Shown in pieces: positions 34,840-43,705 of a stretch of 64,000 nt of DNA (positions within the stretch are counted from its first letter, which is position 1; each line of letters opens with the position of its first letter). The DNA is taken from the NCBI RefSeq assembly GCF_030397665.1, contig NZ_JAPUBT010000004.1, forward strand, positions 62,001 through 126,000. Direction: 5' to 3'. The position numbers and the translations under genes are program-made. The notes below the pieces were generated by a model that saw only the letters and a program-made list of their open reading frames with translations, was not told where the DNA came from and searched no databases. This DNA is from Janthinobacterium sp. SUN073 (lineage in GTDB: Bacteria > Pseudomonadota > Gammaproteobacteria > Burkholderiales > Burkholderiaceae_D).

Positions 34840-35538
34840 TTAGTCAGTGCGCACGGTGCGCTGCTCGATGCGTTTTTCCGGGTTCGCGTTGACCACGATG
34901 CGGTGCACGAAGATGCTGGGCGTGTGCACCTGGTCCGGGTCGATCTCGCCCACTTCGACCAGTTTTTCCACTTCGACGATGGTGATCTTGCCGGCCATGG
35001 CCACGTTCGGGTTGAAATTGCGCGCCGTCTTGCGGTAAACCAAATTGCCGGCGCGGTCGGCCATGTAGGCTTTCACCAGCGATACGTCGGCCACGAGGCT
35101 GCGTTCCATCACGTATTGTTCGCCGTCGAATTCGCGCAGTTCCTTGCCGTCGGCAACGATGGTGCCCACGCCCGTCTTGGTGAAGAAGGCGGGAATGCCG
35201 GCGCCACCGGCGCGCAGTTTCTCGGCCAGGGTGCCTTGCGGCGTGAATTCCAGTTCCAGTTCGCCGGCCAGGTACTGGCGCGCGAATTCCTTGTTTTCGC
35301 CCACGTAGGAGGCGATCATTTTCTTGATCTGGCGCGTCGTGAGCAACTGGCCCAGGCCGAAGCCGTCCACGCCGGCGTTGTTGGAAATGGCCGTCAGGCC
35401 CGTCACGCCCGAATCGCGCAAGGCACCGATCAGGGCTTCGGGAATGCCGCACAGGCCGAAGCCGCCGACGGCGATGGTCTGGCCATCTTGAACGATACCG
35501 GCCAGCGCCGAGGCGGCGTCAGGATAAACTTTATTCAT
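34840..35538 (-). CDS. scoA: 3-oxoacid CoA-transferase subunit A
   Basis: Alpha subunit (232 residues) of the acetoacetate CoA-transferase. Visible: GQTIAVGGFGLCGIPEALIGAL (CoA-binding glycine-rich motif), LTAISNNAGVDGFGLGQLL, TGVGTIVADGKE and VRKTARNFNPNVAMA-like text as in the family (VYRKTARNFNP). The start at 35538 has GAGGG upstream. It is the promoter-proximal gene of the scoAB pair. A structured repeat separates it from scoB. Confidence 0.95.
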   Translation of the reverse strand: MNKVYPDAASALAGIVQDGQTIAVGGFGLCGIPEALIGALRDSGVTGLTAISNNAGVDGFGLGQLLTTRQIKKMIASYVGENKEFARQYLAGELELEFTPQGTLAEKLRAGGAGIPAFFTKTGVGTIVADGKELREFDGEQYVMERSLVADVSLVKAYMADRAGNLVYRKTARNFNPNVAMAGKITIVEVEKLVEVGEIDPDQVHTPSIFVHRIVVNANPEKRIEQRTVRTD

Positions 35539-35685
35539 GGGTGTCCCTCTATCTTTTGTTAAGCTTTGGTCTTGAGTCCATGACTCAGGCAGCGACTCAG
35601 CATAAAATACGCGAGTGGAAAGTACAATACCGTAGAACTACCGGCGCCGTGCCAGCAATCCCCCTGTGAGAGTGATACGTATCAG

Positions 35686-36252
35686 ATGAACGCCGCGTCA
35701 GCCATCGATTATGAAAGCATCTTCCTGCACGCGCCCGTGGGCATGTGCATGTCGGAAAACCGCATCATGCGCAGCTGCAACGAGGCGCTGGCATCCATGT
35801 TCGGCTATGAGCGCGCCCAGCTCGACGACCAGTCCTTCGAAGTACTCTACCCCACGCACGACGAATTCCTGCGCACGGGTGACCGCATCATCCCCATCAT
35901 GAACACCAGGGGCCGCTATTCGGACGAGCGCATCATGCGCCGCAGTAATGGTGAATTATTCTGGTGCCATGTGACGGGCCACGCCATGCTGCCGGGCCAG
36001 CCACTGGGAGCGGGCATCTGGACGTTCGAGGATGTCAGCGAGAAACGCCCCGTGACGGCCCAGTTGACCCCGCGCGAGCGCGAAATCGCCGCCCTGCTGG
36101 TGGAAGGCAAGACCAGCAAGGTCATCGCCCGCCAGATCGACCTCAGCCCCCGCACGGTGGAAATGCACCGCGCCAAGCTGATGCGCAAATTCGCCGCCGC
36201 GACCTCATCCGAGCTGGTACACAAGCTGGTGGGACTGCAACTGCAGCGTTAG
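35686..36252 (+). CDS. PAS-LuxR transcriptional regulator
   Basis: Cytoplasmic regulator of 188 residues: PAS sensor domain at about 8-120 (YESIFLHAPVGMCMSENRIM, CNEALASMFGYERAQL, RRSNGELFWCHVTGHAM) and a LuxR-type helix-turn-helix at about 125-185 (LTPREREIAALLVEGKTSKVIARQIDLSPRTVEMHRAKLM). The small PAS-HTH layout resembles FixJ-like regulators used for redox or ligand sensing. No histidine kinase is adjacent. It is convergent with, and overlaps by 4 bases, the SDR gene; target genes are unknown, though divergent scoA is possible. Confidence 0.9.
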   Translation: MNAASAIDYESIFLHAPVGMCMSENRIMRSCNEALASMFGYERAQLDDQSFEVLYPTHDEFLRTGDRIIPIMNTRGRYSDERIMRRSNGELFWCHVTGHAMLPGQPLGAGIWTFEDVSEKRPVTAQLTPREREIAALLVEGKTSKVIARQIDLSPRTVEMHRAKLMRKFAAATSSELVHKLVGLQLQR

Positions 36253-37025
36253 AAGGTACTCATTCCACCGTCTGCAGAAATGATCGCGCCGTTGATAAAG
36301 TGCGAATCCTCGCCCGCCAGCAGCAGCAGCAGCCCGTCCAGGTCTTCCGGCTTGCCCGGGCGCTTGTTCGGCAGCATCTCGATCAGCTTCTTGCCCTGCT
36401 CGGTGGCGAAATAATCTTCATTGATCTCGGTGGAAATGTAGCCGGGGCAGATGGCGTTGGTGTTGATGCCATACTTGCCCCACTCCACGGCCATGGCGCG
36501 CGTCATGTGCACCATGCCGGCCTTGCTCATGCAATACACGCCGATCTGCGGCAGCACCTGCAAGCCCGCCATCGAGGCGATATTGATGATGCGGTGCTGT
36601 TTCTTCGGGTCGCCCTTGGCGCGCGCGATCATGCGCTTGGCCGTCTGCTGGGCCACGAAGAATGATCCGCGCAGGTTGGTGTCCATCACGAACGAGTAAT
36701 CTTCGGGCGTGACGTCGACCAGGCGTTGCGTGGTGGAGACACCGGAATTGTTGACGAGGATATCGATGGGACCCGCTTCCGTTTCCGCATGCGCGATGGC
36801 CGACTTGATGCTGGCGAAGTCGGTCACGTCGAGCGACACCACGTGCGCGGCGCCGCCATCGGCTTCGATTTCGGCGCGCAATTCCTTCAGGCGCTCGGTG
36901 CGGCGCGACGCCAGCACGACCTGCGCGCCGGCCTGGGCCAGCACTTTCGCAAAGCGCGCGCCGAGGCCGCTCGATGCGCCGGTAATCAGGGCAATCTTGC
37001 CCTCGAAATTGACTTCTATGCCCAC
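36249..37025 (-). CDS. Short-chain dehydrogenase/reductase
   Basis: Cytoplasmic NAD(P)-dependent oxidoreductase of 258 residues, classical SDR. Cofactor motif TGASSGLGARFA (residues 15-26), NNSG near 90, catalytic Ser near NIASMAGL, and YCMSK (Tyr and Lys) near residue 165; PGYISTEIN follows. The start is a GTG at 37025 with AGGAG seven bases before it. Resembles 3-oxoacyl-ACP/CoA reductases or acetoacetyl-CoA reductases, but substrate is unproven. Its place near scoAB and etf-QO fits acyl metabolism. Confidence 0.92.
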   Translation of the reverse strand: MGIEVNFEGKIALITGASSGLGARFAKVLAQAGAQVVLASRRTERLKELRAEIEADGGAAHVVSLDVTDFASIKSAIAHAETEAGPIDILVNNSGVSTTQRLVDVTPEDYSFVMDTNLRGSFFVAQQTAKRMIARAKGDPKKQHRIINIASMAGLQVLPQIGVYCMSKAGMVHMTRAMAVEWGKYGINTNAICPGYISTEINEDYFATEQGKKLIEMLPNKRPGKPEDLDGLLLLLAGEDSHFINGAIISADGGMSTF

Positions 37026-37276
37026 GAGCTACTCCTGTTTTATTTTAGACAACACTTTACACCGTGCCACTGGCACAGGGGCAAAATACCCTGCGTCACA
37101 CTTGAGCAAAGGTAAACGCCATCATTACACAAAATGGCCGGATTTAGATTGCGGCGAGGGGCAATGTCACGCAAAATGGCGCCAAAGTTGCAATCCTCGC
37201 CAAAAACAAGCACACTCGTGCTTAAATTTATTCGAAGATTCCTCACCCACCCATTTAGTGACTAACAATCGAGACC
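37026..37276. promoter_or_regulatory. Divergent SDR/etf-QO intergenic region
   Basis: 250 bases without ORF, AT-richer than the genes. A dyad GTGCC-ACT-GGCAC lies at 37064-37076 near a TTTACA hexamer, on the SDR side. This may be an operator, but no named regulator can be supported. Confidence 0.35.
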
Positions 37277-38953
37277 ATGACACAGCCTAATAACTTAGTT
37301 GAACAGTACGGACCGCGCGAGACCATGGAGTATGACGTGGTGATCGTCGGCGGTGGCCCCGCAGGCTTGGCGGCGGCCATCCGCCTGAAGCAGCTGGCCG
37401 CTGAAAAGAGCCAGGAAGTGTCCGTCTGCGTGCTGGAAAAAGGTGGCGAACTGGGCGCGCATATCCTGTCGGGCGCCATCATGGACCCGAAAGCTTTGAG
37501 CGAACTGATTCCGAACTGGAAAGAACTGGGCGCGCCCCTGAACACGGCAGTGACGGAAGACCGCATCCTGTTCCTGACGGAAACCAAAGCGTATAAAACG
37601 CCGAACTTCGCCGTGCCGGCCTGCTTTGAAAACCATGGCAACTACATCGTCTCGCTGGGTAATGTGGTGCGCTGGATGGGCCAGCAGGCGGAAAACCTGG
37701 GCGTGGAAATCTTCCCCGGCTTCCCTGCCGCGGAAATCCTCTACAACGACGACGGCTCCGTGAAAGGCGTGGCGACCGGCAATATGGGCGTCAAGCGCGA
37801 CGGCGAACCGGGTCCCGACTTCCAGCTGGGCATGGAATTGCATGCCAAGTACACCCTGTTCGCCGAAGGCGCGCGCGGCCACCTGGGCAAGCAATTGATG
37901 GCCAAGTATGACTTGAACGCCGGCAAGGACCCGCAATCGTACGGCATCGGCATCAAGGAATTGTGGGAAATCGACCCGGCCCTGCACCAGCCGGGCCTGG
38001 TGATCCACTCGACCGGCTGGCCACTGGACGCGAAGACCTATGGCGGCTCCTTCCTGTACCACCTGGAAAACAACCAGGTGATGGTCGGCTATGTGGTGGG
38101 CCTGAACTACGAAAACCCGTACCTGTCGCCGTACGAGGAATTCCAGCGCTATAAAACGCATCCGGAAATCCGCAAATTCTTCGAAGGCGGCAAGCGCATC
38201 TCGTACGGCGCGCGCGCGATCACGGCCGGCGGCCTGCAATCGTTGCCGAAACTGGTGTTCGCCGGCGGCGCGCTGATCGGCTGCGATGCGGGCTTTTTGA
38301 ACATGAGCCGCATCAAGGGCAGCCACGCGGCCATCAAGAGCGGCATGCTGGCCGCGGACGCGGCCTTCGGCGCGCTGGGCGAACAGCGCCAGCACGACGA
38401 ACTGTCCAGCTACCCTGTCGCGTTTGAACAATCCTGGCTGCATGAAGAGCTGCACGTGGCGCGCAACGTCAAGCCTTGGCTGTCGAAAGGCCTGTACCTG
38501 GGCAGCGTGATGACGGCCGTCGACCAGCTCCTCTTCCGTGGCAAGGCGCCATGGACCCTGCACCACACGCATGGCGACCACGAGTGCCTGAAACCGGCGG
38601 CCCAGTCGAAAAAGATCGTGTATCCGAAACCCGATGGCAAGCTGACCTTCGACAAGATGTCGTCCGTCTTCATCTCGAACACCAACCACGCGGAAGACCA
38701 GCCGATCCACCTGACCTTGAAGAACGCCAGCGTGCCGGTCGACGTCAACCTGGCCATGTATGCGGGTCCGGAAGCGCGCTACTGTCCCGCCGGCGTGTAC
38801 GAGTTCGTGAAGACCGACGACGGCGCCGAACGCCTGCAGATCAATGCGCAAAACTGCGTGCACTGCAAGACCTGCGACATCAAGGACCCGACGCAGAACA
38901 TCGTGTGGGTGACGCCGGAAGGCGGCGGCGGACCGAATTATCCGAATATGTAA
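37277..38953 (+). CDS. Electron-transfer flavoprotein:ubiquinone oxidoreductase
   Basis: Inner-membrane-attached flavoprotein of 558 residues that passes electrons from ETF (fatty acid and amino acid dehydrogenases) to ubiquinone. N-terminal FAD motif VVIVGGGPAGLAAAI (residues 22-36), the QO-typical GAHILSGAIMDPKAL, and near the C-terminus a 4Fe-4S cluster motif with four Cys (RYCPAG, QNCVHCKTCDIKDP). The C-terminal PNYPNM is typical. Strong match over the whole length. A terminator follows; it lies alone. Confidence 0.96.
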   Translation: MTQPNNLVEQYGPRETMEYDVVIVGGGPAGLAAAIRLKQLAAEKSQEVSVCVLEKGGELGAHILSGAIMDPKALSELIPNWKELGAPLNTAVTEDRILFLTETKAYKTPNFAVPACFENHGNYIVSLGNVVRWMGQQAENLGVEIFPGFPAAEILYNDDGSVKGVATGNMGVKRDGEPGPDFQLGMELHAKYTLFAEGARGHLGKQLMAKYDLNAGKDPQSYGIGIKELWEIDPALHQPGLVIHSTGWPLDAKTYGGSFLYHLENNQVMVGYVVGLNYENPYLSPYEEFQRYKTHPEIRKFFEGGKRISYGARAITAGGLQSLPKLVFAGGALIGCDAGFLNMSRIKGSHAAIKSGMLAADAAFGALGEQRQHDELSSYPVAFEQSWLHEELHVARNVKPWLSKGLYLGSVMTAVDQLLFRGKAPWTLHHTHGDHECLKPAAQSKKIVYPKPDGKLTFDKMSSVFISNTNHAEDQPIHLTLKNASVPVDVNLAMYAGPEARYCPAGVYEFVKTDDGAERLQINAQNCVHCKTCDIKDPTQNIVWVTPEGGGGPNYPNM

Positions 38954-38992
38954 TCCAAGTATGTAAGCTGCCTGGATAGCAATAATGACAAG

Positions 38993-39021
38993 GCGCGGCC
39001 CGCAAGGCGCCGCGCTTTTTT
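38993..39021 (+). terminator. Intrinsic terminator of etf-QO
   Basis: Stem GCGCGGC / GCCGCGC (38993-38999 and 39009-39015) with a 9-base loop and six T (39016-39021). Confidence 0.8.
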
Positions 39022-39089
39022 CATGGTCCGGGCATGCAATCCTGGCAAGATCCGAAAATAATTTAAAAAATTTCTCATAAGCATTTAAT

Positions 39090-39166
39090 TTAGTTGGAGC
39101 AATGGTCGTCTTGTACTTAGGAGAGCGCAGAGTATGCTGCTCCGCACCGCAACCAACTAACTGGAG
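39090..39166 (+). promoter_or_regulatory. Structured 5' leader of the flagellin gene
   Basis: TTAGTTGG (39090-39097) and CCAACTAA (39153-39160) can pair and enclose an inner hairpin with GGAG...CTCC arms (about 39119-39142). The outer stem ends two bases before the CTGGAG ribosome site. This could control translation. I see no convincing sigma-28 or sigma-54 promoter. Confidence 0.4.
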
Positions 39167-39174
39167 TACCTTTC

Positions 39175-40338
39175 ATGCTGAGCCTTCACACCAATTCCGC
39201 GGCCCTGTCCGCACAAAATTCGATCTCGAAAACCCAACAATCGCTGTCGACTTCGATGACGCGCCTGTCCACCGGCTTCCGCATCAACTCGGCAATGGAC
39301 GACGCTGCCGGCCTGCAAATTGCAACCCGCCTGAAAGCACAAACCAGCGGTATGGCCATGGCCATGCGCAACACGCAAAACGCCACCTCGATGATCCAGA
39401 CCGCCGACGGCGCGCTGGGCGAAACCGTCAACATCCTGGTCCGCATGAAAGACCTGTCCACCCAGGCAGCTGACGGTTCGGCAACGGACAAAGATAAAAC
39501 AGCTATGCAAGCCGAGTTCGACACCCTGTCGGCTGAGCTGAGCAACATCGTCGGCAATACCTCCTTCGGTGGCGCCAAGCTGATGAACAAAGTAGCGACC
39601 GCTACCGAAATCGGCAATGCCGCCGCAAATGCAGCGGGCAAACTGGCTGTGGTCAACACCGCCGCCACCGGTACCGATGCACTGGAAACCGCTGCGCTGG
39701 GCACACTGACTACGGCACAAGGCACGTTCACCGGCGCGCCAACGGGCGCCAACGGCATTGCCCTGGCAACGGCGCAAGACGCTTACAAGCTGGCACAAAC
39801 CAACAACCTGGCCGCCAAGGCTGCCTCGGCTAGCGCCACTGCCTACTCGGCCGCAGCAACGGCATCGGCTGGCGGCACCAACGGCAAATTCGCCGCTGCA
39901 CTGAGCTTCCAGATCGGCGCATCGACGACGGAAACCATGGGCGTGGATCTGAGCAGCCAACTGACGGCCATGCACACAGCACTGGGCGCAGCAACGGGGG
40001 AATACAATTCGTTCGGCGCACCTATCGCTGCACCAGGCACCGAACTGACACTGGCCGGTTCGGCTTCGACGACCATCGACAAACTGCAAACAGCCATCGA
40101 CGCCGTCGGCTCGACCCGTTCGGCACTGGGCGCCGCTGGTAACCGTCTGGACCACGTTGCCACCAACCTGGCCAACGTCAGCACCAACACCGCCGGCGCA
40201 ACGGGTCGCATCATGGATACCGACTTCGCGACCGAAAGCTCGAACATGACCGCTTCGCAAATGCTGCTGCAAGCTGGTACCGCCATGCTGAAACAAAGCA
40301 ACAGCATGTCCTCGATGGTCATGTCCCTGCTGCAATAA
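39175..40338 (+). CDS. fliC: Flagellin (lateral type)
   Basis: Filament protein of 387 residues, exported by the flagellar type III system. The N-terminal D0/D1 region (SLHTNSAALSAQNSISKTQQ, LSTGFRINSAMDDAAGLQIA) and C-terminal D0/D1 region (ATNLANVSTNTAGATGRIMD, AGTAMLKQSNSMSSMVMSLLQ) are conserved. The central variable part (about 145-300) is short and rich in Ala, Thr and Gly. The length and the adjacent Laf-type gene cluster argue for lateral flagellin LafA rather than polar flagellin. The start ATG 39175 has CTGGAG at 39161-39166. An independent terminator follows. Confidence 0.95.
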   Translation: MLSLHTNSAALSAQNSISKTQQSLSTSMTRLSTGFRINSAMDDAAGLQIATRLKAQTSGMAMAMRNTQNATSMIQTADGALGETVNILVRMKDLSTQAADGSATDKDKTAMQAEFDTLSAELSNIVGNTSFGGAKLMNKVATATEIGNAAANAAGKLAVVNTAATGTDALETAALGTLTTAQGTFTGAPTGANGIALATAQDAYKLAQTNNLAAKAASASATAYSAAATASAGGTNGKFAAALSFQIGASTTETMGVDLSSQLTAMHTALGAATGEYNSFGAPIAAPGTELTLAGSASTTIDKLQTAIDAVGSTRSALGAAGNRLDHVATNLANVSTNTAGATGRIMDTDFATESSNMTASQMLLQAGTAMLKQSNSMSSMVMSLLQ

Positions 40339-40379
40339 TAGTAAGCGCGTCCTGACCTGGCTCAGGTCAGGCGGACCAG

Positions 40380-40410
40380 AGCCAACTGCGCAAGCAGTTG
40401 GCTTTTTTTT
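40380..40410 (+). terminator. Intrinsic terminator of fliC
   Basis: Stem AGCCAACTGC / GCAGTTGGCT (40380-40389 and 40394-40403) with loop GCAA and eight T. An additional hairpin CCTGACC...GGTCAGG lies just before it (40351-40371). Confidence 0.9.
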
Positions 40411-40436
40411 ATTCATCCCATGCGGGAGGAGCAGCA

Positions 40437-41537
40437 ATGGCGATAGAGCGTGTGTCCGCAGGCAATCCCCTGCCCCTGATTACCCAGCGCTTCGACGTCA
40501 GCCCTGCTACGCCGATGGCACCGGGCGTGGTGCAGCCGCTGGTGCCCATCGGGCCCTACATGGCGCCCGCGCCCGACGCCGGCACCCTGCCCGCCCAGTT
40601 GCAACAGAAGGGCCAGGACAGCCTGGCATCCCTGATCAAACCGAATGCCGATGGTACGGGCGGCGCCATGCCGCGCGACAGCAGTGCCATGCAGGTCAAT
40701 CAACTGTTCTTCACGCGCCAGCTGGTGTGGCAACCGCCCGACGCGGCGCAGCTGGCCGCCTCGTGGCGCGTGATGGTCAAGACGTATGGCGAGCAATATG
40801 CCGCCCTGCAGGAACAGGCGCGCGGCCAGCACGTGCCGGGTAACCTGTTCATGGCCGAGCAGCAACCGGCCCTGCTGCGCGAAGGCGCCCGTCCGCCCTT
40901 GACGGTCGACAGCGAAGCGTGGCGCTTTGCCGTGTATGGCTGGGGCGGCCAACGCCTGCTGCTGCGCGTACTGGCCAGCGACGAAGACGAAGAGGCAACG
41001 CCCAGGCGGCGCGGCAAGGTGGCGCTGCGCGTCGAACTGCTGATTGCCGGCATCGGCCGGGTGGTGATCCAGATGGAGCCGGCGGGCGACGGCGTGCTGC
41101 TGGAACTGGCGGCCGACGAGGAAGCCGCCTTGCGCCACTTGCGCCTGGCCCTGCCCGAGATTGCCGCCGCCGTGCGGCGCGCAGGCTTGCGCGTGGTGCG
41201 CTGCCGCCTGAACCGCCAGTTGCACGCGCAGCGCGTGCACGGCAACTATCCGATGCAGGCGGGCGCCGCCTCGCTGTCGCTGCCCCTGTTCCGCGCCATG
41301 GCCGAAGTGGCGCTGCTGCTGACGCAGCCGGAAGCGGAAGTGGCAGCCGATCCCGATGCGCCCGCGACTCCCCCGGCCGAAACCGAAGAGGAAACCATCT
41401 TCACCTCGAAGGAAGTGGCGGCACCGCTCGGTTACGACTATGGCGATGAGGAAGAAACGCCGCAAGGCCGCACCGTGCTGCTGCTGACCGACGGCCAGGA
41501 GCACGAGCTGCTGCCGCCCATCGACGAACAGGATTGA
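40437..41537 (+). CDS. Unassigned flagellar-locus protein with FliK-like C-terminal part
   Basis: Protein of 366 residues not recognised with certainty. The N-terminal 110 residues are Pro/Ala-rich and disordered. The central part (about 165-290) contains RVVIQMEPAGDGVLLELAADEEAALRHL followed by ALPEIAAAVRRAGLRVVRC, which has the beta-alpha pattern of the hook-length control (Flg_hook) domain of FliK, but similarity is weak. The C-terminus is acidic and ends with ELLPPIDEQD. Start ATG 40437 with GGAGGAG upstream. Position between flagellin and flhA is flagellar. A true fliK is present at 56334, so this would be a second, different one. Confidence 0.75.
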   Translation: MAIERVSAGNPLPLITQRFDVSPATPMAPGVVQPLVPIGPYMAPAPDAGTLPAQLQQKGQDSLASLIKPNADGTGGAMPRDSSAMQVNQLFFTRQLVWQPPDAAQLAASWRVMVKTYGEQYAALQEQARGQHVPGNLFMAEQQPALLREGARPPLTVDSEAWRFAVYGWGGQRLLLRVLASDEDEEATPRRRGKVALRVELLIAGIGRVVIQMEPAGDGVLLELAADEEAALRHLRLALPEIAAAVRRAGLRVVRCRLNRQLHAQRVHGNYPMQAGAASLSLPLFRAMAEVALLLTQPEAEVAADPDAPATPPAETEEETIFTSKEVAAPLGYDYGDEEETPQGRTVLLLTDGQEHELLPPIDEQD

Positions 41538-41572
41538 TGCAGCAAGATTGATACAGCAGGATTGATACAGCA
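41531..41572 (+). repeat. Three tandem 14-bp repeats at a gene end
   Basis: RGATTGATRCAGCA repeated three times without gaps (41531-41544, 41545-41558, 41559-41572). The first contains the stop TGA of the preceding gene. Because 14 is not a multiple of 3, the three TGAs fall in all three frames. Confidence 0.85.
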
Positions 41573-41577
41573 TAAAA

Positions 41578-41600
41578 AAACGGCGCCCGATGCGCCGTTT
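41578..41600. terminator. Bidirectional terminator between the FliK-like gene and flhA
   Basis: Stem AAACGGCGC / GCGCCGTTT (41578-41586 and 41592-41600), loop CCGAT, with A run on one side and T-rich tract on the other. It serves convergent genes. Confidence 0.85.
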
Positions 41601-41617
41601 CTTGTTTATTCCACCGT

Positions 41618-43705
41618 TTACCCCACCGTGCCGATGATGCTCACTTCGCGGTTTTCCGGGATTTCGTTATACGACAGCACATGCAGGCCCGGCGCGAACA
41701 GGCGCGCATAGCGGGCCAGCAGCGGACGGATCTGCGGCAACACCAGCAGCAGCGGCGGTGTGGCCTGCTGCTTCATCTGCTCGCGCGCCACCGGCATGTT
41801 CACCTGCAGTTGCGACAGCAGGTGCGGGTCGATCGGGTAATTATCCAGGGTCACCTTGCCCGACTGGCGCGCCTGGTTCAGCGAACCGAGCAGCATGTTT
41901 TCCAGCTCGCCGCCCAGGTTAAACGCCTGCATTTCCATCTTCTGGCCAAACAGGCCGCTGACGATCTGGCGTCGCAGCGCGCAGCGCACTTCGGCCGCCA
42001 GCAGGATCGGGTCCTTGGTGGTTTCCGAACTGTCGAGCAAGGTGGTGGCGATGGGCACGATGTCCTTCAGCGACACGTTCTCTGCCAGCAAGACGCGGAA
42101 CACGCGCAGCAGCTGCGTGTGCGTGAGGGCCTTGTCCAGCGCGCCGGCCAGCTTGGGCGACAGGGCCGTCAGGCGCTCCATCATATTGGAGACGTCTTCG
42201 TGGCGGAACAGTTCCGGCAAGTATTCACGCACCATCTTCGACAAGTGCGTGGCGATCACGCTGGGCGCCTCGATGACCTGGTAGCCCAGGCCCAGCGCAT
42301 GCGCCTTTTCACCGGGTTCGATCCAGGTGACGGGCATGCCGTAGGCCGGTTCGATGCCGGGAATGCCATCGAGCTGGCCATACACGTTCGGCGACGGGAT
42401 CGCCATCAGGCGGTCGGCCTGCACTTCCGCCTGCGCCACCACGGTGCCCGACAGTACGATGGCGTACTGCGACGGCTTCAGGGCCAGATCGTCGCGCACG
42501 CCGATGTTCGGCAGCAGCAAGCCCATGGCTTCGGACAGGCTCTGGCGCACGCCCTTGACGCGCTTGGTCAAGGGTTCGCCTTGCGTTTTATCCACCATGC
42601 CGACCAGTTTATAGCCGAGCATCACCATCAGCGGTTGCACGGCGGGCAGTTGCTGCCACTCCATCTCGGCAGGCTTGTCGTCGCGCAAGGCCGCCTCGAT
42701 GGCCGCCATGCCGGCCGTATCGGGTCCCTTCACGCGCTTGGTCAGGCGCCAGGCCACGAAGGCCAGCACGCCGGCAAAGGTCATGAACATGAACCACGGC
42801 ATGCCCGGGATCAAGGCCAGCGCCACCATCATGCCGGATGCGCTGAAGATCACCGTTGGCGAAGTCAGCACCTGACCCGCCACTTGCTGTTCGAAGTCGC
42901 CCGAATCGCTGATACGGGTCACCAGAATGGCAGCCGCGGCCGACAACAGCAGCGCCGGGATCTGCGCCACCAGGCCATCACCGATGGTCAGCAGTGCGTA
43001 TTGACGGAAAGCATCGCCGAACGACAGGTCGTGCATCAGCGAGCCGATGGCCACGCCGCCGACCATATTGATGATCAGGATCAGGATACTGGCGACGGCA
43101 TCGCCGCGCACGAACTTCGACGCCCCGTCCATGGCGCCATAGAAATCGGCTTCAGCGGCCACGTCCTTGCGGCGGATCTGGGCTTTTTCCTGGTTGATCA
43201 GACCGGCGTTCAGGTCGGCGTCGATGGCCATCTGCTTGCCCGGCAAGGCATCGAGGGTAAAGCGCGCGGACACTTCGGAAATACGCTCGGCACCCTTGGT
43301 GACGACGGCGAAGTTGATGATCATCAAGATCACGAAGACCACGATACCGACGACGAAGTTACCACCGATCACCACGTTACCGAAGGCCTCGATCACCTTA
43401 CCGGCCGCGTCCGCGCCCGTATGGCCGTGCAGCAACACCACGCGCGTTGACGCCACGTTCAAGGTCAGCCTGAGCATGGTGGTGGCCAGGATCACCGTCG
43501 GGAAGACGGAGAAATCGAGCGGCCGCTTGGCCGACACGCTGACCAGGATGACGATCAGGGCCAGCACGATATTGAAAGTGAACAAGATATCGAGCAGCAC
43601 GGGCGGCAGCGGCAGGATGATCATTGCCAGGATCACCAGCAGGAACAGCGGCGTGGCGAACTTGTGGCGGCGCATTTCGGCAACCACTCGGTTCAGGAAA
43701 TTCAT
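41618..43705 (-). CDS. flhA: Flagellar type III export protein FlhA (lateral)
   Basis: Inner-membrane export-gate subunit of 695 residues. The N-terminal half has about eight helices (VILAMIILPLPPVLLDILFTFNI at the start). The family signature FTLDALPGKQMAIDADLNAGLI lies near residue 148. The C-terminal cytosolic domain (about 330-695) is complete. It is the last gene of a seven-gene minus-strand operon fliM-N-P-Q-R-flhB-flhA with overlapping ends; it overlaps flhB by 4 bases. Order and orientation match the Lfi/Lfh block of lateral systems. Confidence 0.96.
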   Translation of the reverse strand: MNFLNRVVAEMRRHKFATPLFLLVILAMIILPLPPVLLDILFTFNIVLALIVILVSVSAKRPLDFSVFPTVILATTMLRLTLNVASTRVVLLHGHTGADAAGKVIEAFGNVVIGGNFVVGIVVFVILMIINFAVVTKGAERISEVSARFTLDALPGKQMAIDADLNAGLINQEKAQIRRKDVAAEADFYGAMDGASKFVRGDAVASILILIINMVGGVAIGSLMHDLSFGDAFRQYALLTIGDGLVAQIPALLLSAAAAILVTRISDSGDFEQQVAGQVLTSPTVIFSASGMMVALALIPGMPWFMFMTFAGVLAFVAWRLTKRVKGPDTAGMAAIEAALRDDKPAEMEWQQLPAVQPLMVMLGYKLVGMVDKTQGEPLTKRVKGVRQSLSEAMGLLLPNIGVRDDLALKPSQYAIVLSGTVVAQAEVQADRLMAIPSPNVYGQLDGIPGIEPAYGMPVTWIEPGEKAHALGLGYQVIEAPSVIATHLSKMVREYLPELFRHEDVSNMMERLTALSPKLAGALDKALTHTQLLRVFRVLLAENVSLKDIVPIATTLLDSSETTKDPILLAAEVRCALRRQIVSGLFGQKMEMQAFNLGGELENMLLGSLNQARQSGKVTLDNYPIDPHLLSQLQVNMPVAREQMKQQATPPLLLVLPQIRPLLARYARLFAPGLHVLSYNEIPENREVSIIGTVG

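Noticed and set aside
38954..39174. Sigma-28 or sigma-54 promoter of fliC
   Set aside because: No TAAA-N15-GCCGATAA or GG-N10-GC pattern of acceptable quality was found; nearest candidates had the wrong spacing.
41681..43450. 589-codon plus-strand frame opposite flhA
   Set aside because: His/Arg/Gln-rich shadow of the highly conserved flhA gene.
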